Of a DNA stretch of 64,000 bases, positions 1 through 8,356 are shown in pieces. Origin of the DNA: Candidatus Zhuqueibacterota bacterium (GTDB lineage Bacteria > Zhuqueibacterota > Zhuqueibacteria > Zhuqueibacterales > Zhuqueibacteraceae). The translations under genes were made by a program, and so were the position numbers. The notes under the pieces are model-generated. The model did not search any database. It was not told where the DNA came from and saw only the letters and a list, made by a program, of their open reading frames with translations. Position 1 is the first letter of the stretch; each line of letters begins with the position of its first letter. The stretch is taken from contig JAKEEU010000194.1 in assembly GCA_022616415.1 (NCBI GenBank), positions 1-64,000 on the forward strand, read 5' to 3'.

Positions 1-71
1 CGAGGCGCTTTTTGCCGAAGCAATCTCTTGATTTTCAAAGGATTGCTTCGCTGAAAAACGCTCGCAATGAC
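1..71. repeat. Dispersed palindromic repeat (RHCEERS-type), cut by window start
   Basis: The sequence contains CGAAGCAATC and GATTGCTTCG as facing arms and ends in CGCAATGAC. The same arms and ends are found in the complete 84-bp copy at 28426-28509. Translated copies of this kind of element give the RSN..RDCF..LAMT peptides familiar from many environmental genomes. The left end lies outside the window. The element sits where the 3' part of the HEPN gene should be. Confidence 0.75.
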
Positions 72-338
72 GTTACAAAATAACCCGTAACGAGTATAAA
101 AATGGATAAGTTTATCTCTCATTCCCGCCATCTCTTTCCATGGCACTTGAGCGTAATTCTGTCGTATTGCTTCCGGAACACTTTTAGTGGCCTCGCCGAT
201 GATTTCCAACTTTCGAATGACAGCACTCGAGGTTTTATCATCGAGCTTGAATTGGCCAAATTCCAGATCTTGGACGAATTTCTCAATGGCCTCCATAGCT
301 TCCAAGATGTCTTTTAAATACAGCTTGAAGTCTCTCAT
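1..338 (-). CDS. hepT: HEPN-domain RNase toxin (HepT/DUF86-like), 3' end replaced by a repeat; partial
   Basis: This ORF is absent from the supplied track because it runs off the window edge. Its ATG at 338 overlaps the stop of the upstream nucleotidyltransferase gene (ATGA). The N-terminal 80 residues read like a DUF86/HepT toxin: MRDFKLYLKDILEAMEAI, then SAVIRKLEIIGEA, then MRDKLIHFY. The last contains the RX4HXY catalytic motif of HEPN RNases. Family members normally continue for some 25-30 residues beyond HFY (F-G-x-D-Y-x-x-x-W...). Here the frame instead enters repeat sequence and stays open to position 1, coding for IASVFQRSNPLKIK and so on. The toxin probably lost its C-terminal helix; whether it is still active is unknown. 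Family assignment is strong, and the disruption is visible in the sequence. Confidence 0.8.
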   Translation of the reverse strand, partial: MRDFKLYLKDILEAMEAIEKFVQDLEFGQFKLDDKTSSAVIRKLEIIGEATKSVPEAIRQNYAQVPWKEMAGMRDKLIHFYTRYGLFCNVIASVFQRSNPLKIKRLLRQKAP

Positions 339-637
339 AAATAAACCATCTCTTGCAAAACGTTGGCCTTGATCTCTTCTCCAAGAGCTTTTTGCGGTAC
401 AATATCAACCTTGCGATTGAGCTTTTCTTCGAGAAATAGACCAAGCCCGACGTAATCGAAAAGATCGGCGCGCTCGTCAAAATCCACCAATATATCCACA
501 TCGCTTTCTCGTTTTTCTTCGCCGCGCACAACAGAGCCGAAGAGCCCCCTCACTTCGGCTTTATATCTCTGTCGAATCTCTTGCCGCTTCTCCGCAAGGA
601 TTTTCAAAATTTCTTCTGCTTTCATCGTTTTGCTCAT
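335..637 (-). CDS. mntA: MNT-type nucleotidyltransferase antitoxin
   Basis: This is a 100-residue minimal nucleotidyltransferase. The catalytic signature GS-x10-D-x-D is intact (GSVVRGEEKRESDVD), followed by a third acidic position in KVDIV. In type VII toxin-antitoxin pairs this protein AMPylates the HEPN toxin next to its RX4HXY motif, and the HEPN gene overlaps it directly downstream here. I prefer the start at 637 (or ATG 625) over the track's 724, because the promoter at 678-706 would put the transcription start near 671. The extra N-terminal residues are also unlike the family. The gene is intact although its partner is damaged. Confidence 0.88.
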   Translation of the reverse strand: MSKTMKAEEILKILAEKRQEIRQRYKAEVRGLFGSVVRGEEKRESDVDILVDFDERADLFDYVGLGLFLEEKLNRKVDIVPQKALGEEIKANVLQEMVYL

Positions 638-677
638 CTCCGTTTGCTTTGTTTGAAATCGGACATGCCTACAGCAA

Positions 678-706
678 AGTATAGTCATTACAGCGGCAAA
701 ATGCAA
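678..706 (-). promoter_or_regulatory. Sigma70-type promoter of the mntA-hepT pair
   Basis: On the minus strand there is TTGCAT, a 17-bp spacer, and TATACT. The predicted transcription start is about 30 bases before the mntA start. The 20 bases around the -35 box are identical to those in the promoter of the neighbouring methyltransferase gene (1576-1604). Confidence 0.7.
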
Positions 707-730
707 ATCTTTTTGCATTTTCATCTCTGT

Positions 731-1516
731 TCACTTCTTCATCACCGCCACCAAATTCCCGTCCGCCTCTTCAAACGGCGGAAACAACTTAATCTCGGCA
801 AAGCCAAGCTGCTTGGCAAAAATTTCAAGATTGGTGGCGTTGAAAATGTGCAAGTGCTCCAGCGATTTCAACGCGCCCCAACGTTCTTTCGACTCGCGCG
901 CTTGCGGTGCAGCGCCGTCCGGCGTTTGGGCGACGAAAAGGCCGCCGGTTTTCAAGATACGATAAATGCCGCTCATGTCGCGGCGCGGCTCTTCAAAATG
1001 CTCGATCACATCGATGGCGGAAATCACGTCAAATGTGTTATCGTGAAATTGCGTCTGTACGTCGATAAATCTTTGTGAGAAAATGTTATTCGCAAACTGT
1101 TTGAATTTTCTTTGAAACGGCATCATCAACTCCGGCACCAATTCGACGCCGTAGACGTTCCAATTATGCGCAATCGCCGCCGCGAGCAAAAAGCCTTTGT
1201 TGCAGCCGATATCGAGCCAGGTTGGCTGCGCCTGCCGATTCGAATAAAGCGAAGCGACAAAATCAAAAATCCGGTTCGCCCGCGCCATGGATTTGTCAAA
1301 ATTGCGAACTTGCGTAAATCCACGATACGGCGCGACCGCCTTGCGCCGCCAAGCTTTTAACATGCCACCATCGTAAGCATGGTATAGTTTGGCCGTCGGC
1401 TGCACGTTGTCGACGTAAATTAGGCCGCAATGCGAGCAGCGTACGTAGTCATGCGAATCGACGGCGGCGTAGTGATTCACATTTTCGGCGCTGCTGCAAA
1501 TGAAGCATGAACGCAT
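731..1516 (-). CDS. SAM-dependent methyltransferase with N-terminal zinc-ribbon-like motif
   Basis: This class I methyltransferase has about 261 residues. The N-terminus carries two CxxC pairs (CFIC and CSHC), as in C-methyltransferase-like and Methyltransf_23 proteins that modify sugars or cell-surface metabolites. The SAM-binding motif I is WLDIGCNKGFLLAAA, and the later DVIEHFEEPRRDM and ILKTGGLFVAQTPD segments match motifs II-III. The track ORF starts at a TTG (1540); ATG 1516, directly before the Cys-rich start, is more likely. It has its own promoter, so it is probably not part of the TIR-STAND transcript that ends just upstream. The substrate cannot be told from sequence. Confidence 0.85.
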   Translation of the reverse strand: MRSCFICSSAENVNHYAAVDSHDYVRCSHCGLIYVDNVQPTAKLYHAYDGGMLKAWRRKAVAPYRGFTQVRNFDKSMARANRIFDFVASLYSNRQAQPTWLDIGCNKGFLLAAAIAHNWNVYGVELVPELMMPFQRKFKQFANNIFSQRFIDVQTQFHDNTFDVISAIDVIEHFEEPRRDMSGIYRILKTGGLFVAQTPDGAAPQARESKERWGALKSLEHLHIFNATNLEIFAKQLGFAEIKLFPPFEEADGNLVAVMKK

Positions 1517-1575
1517 TGAATATTTCCGGGAAAAGGGCAACCATACAACCAGACTTGTCTTCTAAAAACTAACAA

Positions 1576-1604
1576 AGTATAATGATTGCACAGGCAAAAT
1601 GCAA
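1576..1604 (-). promoter_or_regulatory. Sigma70-type promoter of the methyltransferase gene
   Basis: On the minus strand there is TTGCAT, a 17-bp spacer, and TATACT. The segment AAAAAGATTTGCATTTTGCC is shared exactly with the mntA promoter at 678-706, and TATACTTTG is also shared. Confidence 0.7.
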
Positions 1605-1653
1605 ATCTTTTTCGCAACGATTTTGCTGCGGTTGAAATATCTGTTGTGTGTTT

Positions 1654-4600
1654 TCAATATGGCAGGTCAGGACAGGCAGGCTCGTAGGGTATGTCCGCAC
1701 CGATGAATCGGTTCCTTTCATCTGACGTCAGGTTGCGTCTGGTCTTTTCACAAACCATATTAGCCAAAATCTCGGTGCGGGTAATCCAAATGCGGATCGT
1801 CCCGTCATCGCTTCCTGAGATGAGGCTTTGGCCATCCGGGCTAAATGCCACCGAATTTACTGCCCTCTCGTGGCCACGCAGAATAATCGGCCGGGCATCT
1901 TGATGGAAAAAATCCCAAAGTCGAACGGTTTGGTCCGCGCTACCCGATGCAAGTGTCCGGCCATCGGCGTTAAAGGCCACCGATAAAACACCCGCATCAT
2001 GGCCATCCAGTACGATCGGGCTCGCGTCTGGCTCATGCAAATCCCAAAGTCGGATGGTTTTGTCGGCGCTTGCGGAGGCCAGCAGACGAGAGTCCGGGCT
2101 GAATGCCACTGCATGGACGCCACTGTTGTGGTCACCGAGAGACGTGGGATCATTAGGAAATTGGCGCGAATCCCACAACAGCACACTTCCATCGCCGCGC
2201 CCCGCAGCCATCATTTCGCCGTTTGGACTGAATGCCACCGACTCAAAACCGAACTCGCGCCCATAGAAGATTTTTGGACTTTCGGTTGGCTGATACAAAT
2301 CCCAAAGTCGCACGGTCCAGTCGAGACTGCCGGAAGCCAACCACTGTCCATTCGGGCTAAACGCCACAGAGAGCACGGCAGATTCGTGCCCTCGCAAAAC
2401 TTTCGGTTCGGCATTGGGCGTGTTCAAATCCCATACTCGTATGGTATGATCAGCACTGCTCGATGCTAATTTCCGGCCATCCAGGCTGAACGTTACTGAC
2501 TCGACCCCAAAATCATGTTCGCGCAGAATCCGATCGGATTGATCCAATCGCCATAGCCGCACTGTGGCGTCGTAACTGCCGGAGACGAGGGCACGGTCAT
2601 CAGAATTGAATGCAACAGATTTGACCGGGCCGGTATGGCCGTGCAATTCAGTCGGGATCGCTGCCGGCCGGCGCAAATCCCAAAGGCGAATCGTGGCGTC
2701 GGAGCTGCCGGAGGCCAGCATGGCGCCATCCGGACTGAATGCAACGCTCCTCACCCAACCTTTGTGGCCGCGTAGAACGACGAACGCGGAGTCAGGTTGA
2801 TTGATATTCCATAAGCGTATCGTTCTGTCCTCGCTCGCTGAGGCAAGTTGCTGGCCGTCCAAACTGAATGCGACCGACAAGATCCGGCCTTGGTGGCCAT
2901 GCAAAATTTTTGGAACCGCATTTGGCCGTCCCAGATCAAATAGACGCATGTCCGCATCGCCGCTGCCAATGGCCAACTTCTGCCCATCCGGACTTAACGC
3001 CAAATTTTTGATCTCGCGCAAGTGTTGATAAAAAATCTTTGGCGGAGCGGTTGGATCATGCCAATCCCAGAAACATACAGTTCCATCGGCGCTGCCCGAC
3101 GCCAGGATTTTTCCATCCGGAGAGAATCTTATTGCATTGATCTCACTTTTGTAGTTGAGTTGAATGCTGCCGCCATGATCGAGTTGGCCGAGGTTCCAGA
3201 GCCGAATCGTTCCGTCAGCGCTGCCCGAGGCGAGAATTTTGCCGTTCGGGCTGAACGCGACGGCTCTCACTTCATTCGTATGGCCTTGCAGGAGCATGGC
3301 CTCAAGGTTGGGTTGATCCGGATTCCAAAGCCGCACGATGCCATCCGCGCTGCCGGCCGCCAAAATTTGGCCATTCGGGCTGAACGCGACAGACCTGATG
3401 GCGCTGAATTGGCCGCGCAGAACGGCAGGGGCGCGATGGAGTTGGCGCAAATCCCACAGTCGCACCGTGCCGTCCTCGCTGCCGGAGGCGAGAAACCGGC
3501 CATTTGGACTGAACGCCACGCTCCAAACCCAATCCGCATGGCCGGCCAACACGGCGCTGAAATAACGAATGCTCAACACTTCGCGCAAGGCCGCATCGAC
3601 TTGCGGCAAAGCATGAAGCTGATGCCGCTGATCGAAAAGATAAGCTTGACGCGCCAGCAATGCGCCGCGTTCGTGCTGCCCTTGGCGGATTTGGCGTGTG
3701 GCTTCGGCAACAAGTGTTTGCACGATGGAAAACCAGCGCAAGCGATCCGACTTCGATTTTTGGAAATAGGCAAATGTGGCTGCTCCCAACGCGGCGAGAA
3801 ACAAAACCGCGAACGCCGTTAAAAAAAGCCGTAGCCGTTGCAATTGGCGTTGGCGCGCCACTTCCTTATCGTGCTCGGCTATGACGATGGCCGCGCGGCT
3901 GGTCCGCACCAACTCGCGCAGCGCGGCATCGTAACCGAGATCCACGGCATCCGGACAGGTGAGCCACCGTTCGGCCTCGCGCAATTCAATTTCGTCGAGC
4001 AAGCCGCCGCTGCCGCTGCCAAGGCGCATCCATTCCGTTGCCTTGGTTTCCAACCGCCGTCGCGTTTGCTCGGCCTCGCGCCGCTCCGCAAGCCAACCAT
4101 TGAGGGTGGGCCAACTGTTAATGAGCACTTCGTGAGCCATGTCCACTTTCCGGCCACCTTCCCCTTCTTCGCCGCTGAGGGTGAGCAAGCGATTGTCCGT
4201 CAAGTGGCGCAAGGTCCGTTCAAACAACAGCGGATCATCGTCAGTGGAGCGGAGAGCAGCGACCGGTTGTTGGCGGCGCGTATCCGCGCGGCCCTCGCCA
4301 AATTGCACCAAGCGCAGGAAGATACGCCGGGCAATGCCGCGCTGATCTTTATGAAGTTGGGCCAGCGTGGCATCGGCTTTGATAGTGAGCGCGACGGCGA
4401 GGCCGCTCCGTGTACCCTCGCCTATATGGTCGTAAACGTAGCGAGGAATAAAACGCCGCTGTTTCTTTTCCCAGAGCAGCGCCATGGTCTCCTGCACCAA
4501 AGGCAGCACGCCGGGCTGCTCATCGGCTTCCACATCAGCGAGCAAACGCTCTAACAGTCCGATTTCGAGATAGACGCCAAGATTCTCCGCGGGTTTGGCA

Positions 4601-5613
4601 ATGGCATCCAGCAAAGCCTCGCCAGCCAGTGGCGCGATCTCAAGCCGTTCGCTGGAGGCCACGGGCCAAAGCGCGGTGCGCATCAAATCGTTGTGGAAAA
4701 AATCGGAGCGCATGGTGAGCACGAGAAAGCAGTTTTCCACTTGGCGCAGCGCTTTGATGGCGGCAATGAAAGCGGTCTCAACCGGCTTGGGATTTTGGGT
4801 GAACAATTCCTCGAACTGGTCGATGATGAGCAGAAGATGTTTTGCCGAAAAGTTTTGCGTCAGTATTGTTTTACCAAGCGCCTCGGGATTGGAAACGCTC
4901 GCGAGAGGGATGTTCAAGGCTTGCGCGAGCGCTGACATCGGGGCGTTGCCGGGGCGCAGAGTTTTGATCAGCCACTCTCCCGGCTGTTGCTGGTGGAGGC
5001 CGGGAATGAGGCCCGCAAAGACAAGCGAGGATTTGCCAGAACCGGAAGGGCCAATGACGAAGAGATAGTTGTGATGGCGCAGCCGGCGGCGCAACATTTC
5101 GATCTCTTGCTCGCGGCCGAAGAAATGGCGCGCGTCGTGCTCGGAAAAAGGCACCATACCGGGATAAGGGCAGGGAATGCGCTCTGGCTCCGGCTCCGGT
5201 TGGTCGAGCAAGTGGCGGAGACGCGCCATCTCGTTTTCCCAATTGGCCTCGCCGGTGCAATCTAAATGAACGAGGAATTCAACGTGCAGCGGCAGCTCAC
5301 AGGGTTGCAAGAGAAGAGGGATCAGGCGATCACGCCGTTCCGTAATGCTCGCGTGAGCAACAAGCTGCTCGCCGAAAATGGACCACTCGTCGTTCACAAA
5401 GGCGGGACTGAAAACCAACAAGGTGTAACGGCTGGTGGTAACGGCGCGCTCAAACTCTTCAACTATCGGCGCGCCGGGACGAAAGTCTTGCCGGGTGATG
5501 AGACGTTCAGAAGTCAAACCGAGCGCAGGCAGGAGATAGCCGCGAATCCATTCCTGGTCCGCATCGCTGCTGAGAATGAAGAGATCGTGCTTGTGCTCGG
5601 TTGGTTCGATCAT
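1654..5613 (-). CDS. TIR-STAND NTPase-WD40 protein (1319 aa)
   Basis: Domains in order are as follows. Residues 8-135 are a TIR-like domain (HDLFILSSDADQEW, then LLVFSPAFVNDEW with a nearby Glu). Residues 148-575 are an nSTAND-type P-loop NTPase with Walker A GPSGSGKSS (188-196), Walker B LLLIIDQFEELF (260-271) and an MRSDFF sensor segment. A hydrophobic segment at about 594-617 is likely transmembrane. Residues 687-1285 hold 14 WD40 repeats, enough for two seven-bladed propellers. In this family the WD40 part senses or binds, the NTPase oligomerises, and the TIR is the effector (NADase or signalling). In the catalytic region Glu follows Trp by five positions (WSIFGE), not the usual four, so activity is uncertain. 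The gene lies 93 bp downstream of the secreted pseudo-caspase gene, in the same direction, and shares TIR content with the caspase-TIR gene further upstream. Confidence 0.92.
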   Translation of the reverse strand: MIEPTEHKHDLFILSSDADQEWIRGYLLPALGLTSERLITRQDFRPGAPIVEEFERAVTTSRYTLLVFSPAFVNDEWSIFGEQLVAHASITERRDRLIPLLLQPCELPLHVEFLVHLDCTGEANWENEMARLRHLLDQPEPEPERIPCPYPGMVPFSEHDARHFFGREQEIEMLRRRLRHHNYLFVIGPSGSGKSSLVFAGLIPGLHQQQPGEWLIKTLRPGNAPMSALAQALNIPLASVSNPEALGKTILTQNFSAKHLLLIIDQFEELFTQNPKPVETAFIAAIKALRQVENCFLVLTMRSDFFHNDLMRTALWPVASSERLEIAPLAGEALLDAIAKPAENLGVYLEIGLLERLLADVEADEQPGVLPLVQETMALLWEKKQRRFIPRYVYDHIGEGTRSGLAVALTIKADATLAQLHKDQRGIARRIFLRLVQFGEGRADTRRQQPVAALRSTDDDPLLFERTLRHLTDNRLLTLSGEEGEGGRKVDMAHEVLINSWPTLNGWLAERREAEQTRRRLETKATEWMRLGSGSGGLLDEIELREAERWLTCPDAVDLGYDAALRELVRTSRAAIVIAEHDKEVARQRQLQRLRLFLTAFAVLFLAALGAATFAYFQKSKSDRLRWFSIVQTLVAEATRQIRQGQHERGALLARQAYLFDQRHQLHALPQVDAALREVLSIRYFSAVLAGHADWVWSVAFSPNGRFLASGSEDGTVRLWDLRQLHRAPAVLRGQFSAIRSVAFSPNGQILAAGSADGIVRLWNPDQPNLEAMLLQGHTNEVRAVAFSPNGKILASGSADGTIRLWNLGQLDHGGSIQLNYKSEINAIRFSPDGKILASGSADGTVCFWDWHDPTAPPKIFYQHLREIKNLALSPDGQKLAIGSGDADMRLFDLGRPNAVPKILHGHQGRILSVAFSLDGQQLASASEDRTIRLWNINQPDSAFVVLRGHKGWVRSVAFSPDGAMLASGSSDATIRLWDLRRPAAIPTELHGHTGPVKSVAFNSDDRALVSGSYDATVRLWRLDQSDRILREHDFGVESVTFSLDGRKLASSSADHTIRVWDLNTPNAEPKVLRGHESAVLSVAFSPNGQWLASGSLDWTVRLWDLYQPTESPKIFYGREFGFESVAFSPNGEMMAAGRGDGSVLLWDSRQFPNDPTSLGDHNSGVHAVAFSPDSRLLASASADKTIRLWDLHEPDASPIVLDGHDAGVLSVAFNADGRTLASGSADQTVRLWDFFHQDARPIILRGHERAVNSVAFSPDGQSLISGSDDGTIRIWITRTEILANMVCEKTRRNLTSDERNRFIGADIPYEPACPDLPY

Positions 5614-5639
5614 GCGTGGGTTCTTTCAGGAAACTTGGA

Positions 5640-5694
5640 AGTCGGACTTGCACAGGAGATCATTTGAGCTTTCTAAAACATGAGCAAGTCCGAC
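5640..5694. repeat. Inverted repeat AGTCGGACTTGC / GCAAGTCCGAC
   Basis: Arms of about 11 bases face each other across about 32 bases, just upstream of the TIR-STAND start. The same core arms (GTCGGACTTG) form a longer perfect inverted repeat at 43248-43310, so this is a dispersed element. It may separate transcription of the STAND gene from the envelope genes. Confidence 0.6.
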
Positions 5695-5706
5695 CGTTCA
5701 AGCTTT

Positions 5707-8346
5707 TTATTGCGCTAAAAAGCTGATTCTCACGCCGCCAACGATGATGAAGTCCCCCTTGGTCGAGGGAGTGGCTTTATCATGAAATACATAACCCATT
5801 CCACCATGCAGCCAGATATTTGATAGGATCCGCCCTCCCATCAAATTCCCGATGTTGAGCGCGCCGGGAGAAAGCGCAATCCATTGCCGGTCAAGATCTC
5901 CGCTGGCAGAAATCATGGGGAATGCCACAACTCCCGAGGCCCCGCTTTCGCCGTAATTGAATAACGTCACCCCAACGCTGCCCGTGCCTTTTGAAACCGA
6001 TGAAGTGGAGTTTAAATCCACTCCGAAATTGATGTTAAAGTCTTTGTTAACGCCTGGTTTGGGAGGAATATCTTCGACCGTGGTCGTATCATACCGGAAA
6101 CGCTCAAAGAATGCCGTGGCAACTCCAAGACGGCCGGGAGCTTCGTACTCAACGAAGACCGAGCCGCGGTACAAGCCCTTGTTCTTGAAGACGTCGACTT
6201 CAGCTTTCCAGAGGGAGGAGGAGTCTACCGGTTGCAGCATGAAACACTGATCCGGTTGCATGCTTAGATTCGGCTGATCTGGTTGACTAGTCGTCTGCGG
6301 TGGTTCGACTAATAGCGTAACCCCGCGAATTGGGTATTTATTAGGATTATCCAATGCCACGAAAACAGTTCTCTCCGGCCCAAGTACAGGACTTCCAACG
6401 ATACTTCCCAAAACCTCCCTTGCCCCCGCTGCTAATTGTGTCGGGCTACGTTTGTACCCAAGGATTGATGCGCTTGTAATGTTCCCAAAAGTCTCAATTG
6501 TAGCATCAGTCTCAAAAGAGCCAATCATATCAGAGTTTATCTCCGGGTCTCCGGATTTAAGTCCCCAGCCAATCTGGAATGCGCAAAGGACGTTATAGTT
6601 GGCCTCCATTGCTGAAAGGAAATGAGAGGAGAAAGTTGTCAGTCCGCAAAGTGTGGAGTAGTTTTCTGTCTTGTTGGCGGCCACATTCTGCAGGCTCGAA
6701 ATCGCGTGAGCATTAAGCGTAGATCCTGATGAAGGGGTGAAATCACTATTTGTAAGCTGCATGGTGTTTAACAAGTCGCCAGAATTATCCCCCGCGTGTA
6801 TAAAGATAATTCCCCGGTTAAATCCCCTATTGTTAATCCCCGTATAACGGCTCCAAAGACGTTTATTAGAATCAATAGAATCAGGTTGATTCAACGCCGC
6901 AGTGTAGGTAGTTTCGATTTGTGCTGCTGACAGATTCAACGTCCCTCCGCCCGCGGCAAATTGTCCTGACGCAAGTGTGTTCCCAATCCAAAAGAAAAGC
7001 AGCCCGCAGTGATTCTCAAAGTCAGTCTGATTGGCTGATCCAAGATCTCTCCTGAGAAAATCGTTGATTGCAGTCCTGAGTTGCGCTAGAGTTTTTGTAG
7101 CGCCGGAACCGTCATAGAGAGTTTCCAACAAAATATCCTGCTGCCGGAATCCGCGGCTATTGATAAGAACATCGCGCACACGATTTGCCATACTGAGGTG
7201 ATGGTTGTAATCGGGACTATGGCCAACGACAATCACGGCATATCCTGCAGGTTGGGTGGATGAAAGAGTGAAACTGGAACCTGAAGGTCCTGGCGTGCAG
7301 TTGGCAGGCGGCGGTGCAAGAAAAATTGATGCCGGGGCGGTACTCGCGTACAAAAGCTGTTTTGAGTTTTTATCCGAGCTGCCGTAAGAGTCGAGAATAA
7401 CTTTTGTGGTTTCAGCCGTAGCCTCGATTTGATAGATGCCGGACGGTCCTGCTTGAAAATCGGCGCTGAATTTTCCACTGCTACTATCGGGTAAAACAGT
7501 GATGGCGTCCTTCTTGCGGTCAGGAGCAGTAACACTAATTGTGATTTTCGCGCCACGCGCATAATCTGGCGTAATCTGACCCAATACCCGTAGCGTCTTC
7601 GGATCCTTCCGATAACGGAAACTATCCTCGGCTGAAACCGTCAGGCGGAAGGGGCTGCGTTTCACCTCAAAAAAAATAGGCTCGGCAATCACCGAATCAG
7701 GACCACTGGTGGCGTTTTGCCTTTGCCAAACAGCGACGGCTTGCCACCGCCCATGTTCCGAGAAGACGTGATTGATATGGTACAAACCTTTCTCATCGCC
7801 TTTGGTTTTTAGGATGGTCTTTCTGTGACTGGGTGATATTAAATTGACCTTGATTGAAGCAGCAGGTTTTGCCGGGATAGCCCTGCCTTCCATACTTTGT
7901 GGAAGGTTCTTATCGAGCTGACCACTCGGCGGAACATCCACGACAAGCTTGGGGCTTTGCTCTGTCGCCTCGACAATATTAAGCCAGGCCTGCAAAGTAA
8001 CGGTTGTATCGGCGCCGGAGGCGATTATGAAGAGCCGGTGCCTGCCGATGTGCTTCTCATTTCTGGCGCTCACTTTCAGGCGAACGAGTACCGGCGTGGT
8101 AACTTGAGTCGCTTGGTCCTTCGGAAATTGAATACTCAGGACGGGATCGGCTTCTGATTGCGCACGAAGATTTACCGGTATCGCCTTATTCCCTTTTGCA
8201 AATACCTCGACCCAATAATACGCCGTATCTCGAGCGGTGATGGTGCGGGAAAAATGGTCAATGGACAGACGTAGATCCGCCCCTTCTACACCATTTCGAA
8301 GGCAAAACAGCAGCGCGAGGCTAACCCATCTTAAACTTATTCTCAT
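5707..8346 (-). CDS. Secreted caspase-fold (peptidase C13-like) protein lacking the catalytic dyad
   Basis: This 879-residue protein has a signal peptide (about 1-22). Residues 25-340 look like consecutive beta-sandwich/Ig-like domains. A caspase-haemoglobinase fold begins at GYAVIVVGHSPDYN (368-381), with the usual helix (NRVRDVLINSRGF) and the second strand (DILLETL). Where active members have a Gly-His after a hydrophobic strand, this one has GLLFFWIGN (448-456). Where the nucleophile Cys should follow the next strand, it has GIIFIHAGDNSG (512-523). The Cys/His pair therefore appears to be missing and the protein is probably a binding pseudo-enzyme. A C-terminal beta-rich region follows (720-879). 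A good ribosome site (GGAGATG) overlaps the stop of the upstream lipoprotein gene 10 bp away. Fold assignment is moderate; loss of the dyad is read by eye. Confidence 0.65.
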   Translation of the reverse strand: MRISLRWVSLALLFCLRNGVEGADLRLSIDHFSRTITARDTAYYWVEVFAKGNKAIPVNLRAQSEADPVLSIQFPKDQATQVTTPVLVRLKVSARNEKHIGRHRLFIIASGADTTVTLQAWLNIVEATEQSPKLVVDVPPSGQLDKNLPQSMEGRAIPAKPAASIKVNLISPSHRKTILKTKGDEKGLYHINHVFSEHGRWQAVAVWQRQNATSGPDSVIAEPIFFEVKRSPFRLTVSAEDSFRYRKDPKTLRVLGQITPDYARGAKITISVTAPDRKKDAITVLPDSSSGKFSADFQAGPSGIYQIEATAETTKVILDSYGSSDKNSKQLLYASTAPASIFLAPPPANCTPGPSGSSFTLSSTQPAGYAVIVVGHSPDYNHHLSMANRVRDVLINSRGFRQQDILLETLYDGSGATKTLAQLRTAINDFLRRDLGSANQTDFENHCGLLFFWIGNTLASGQFAAGGGTLNLSAAQIETTYTAALNQPDSIDSNKRLWSRYTGINNRGFNRGIIFIHAGDNSGDLLNTMQLTNSDFTPSSGSTLNAHAISSLQNVAANKTENYSTLCGLTTFSSHFLSAMEANYNVLCAFQIGWGLKSGDPEINSDMIGSFETDATIETFGNITSASILGYKRSPTQLAAGAREVLGSIVGSPVLGPERTVFVALDNPNKYPIRGVTLLVEPPQTTSQPDQPNLSMQPDQCFMLQPVDSSSLWKAEVDVFKNKGLYRGSVFVEYEAPGRLGVATAFFERFRYDTTTVEDIPPKPGVNKDFNINFGVDLNSTSSVSKGTGSVGVTLFNYGESGASGVVAFPMISASGDLDRQWIALSPGALNIGNLMGGRILSNIWLHGGMGYVFHDKATPSTKGDFIIVGGVRISFLAQ

Positions 8347-8356
8347 TTTACATCTC

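Noticed and set aside
1900-3560. Regular repeats at about 126-135 bp suggesting CRISPR or tandem DNA repeats
   Set aside because: The units are WD40 repeats at protein level with diverged DNA and no constant spacer; there are no cas genes.
3022-3822. 266-codon plus-strand ORF with repeats
   Set aside because: It is the antisense frame of the WD40 repeats; its periodicity comes from the propeller coding sequence.
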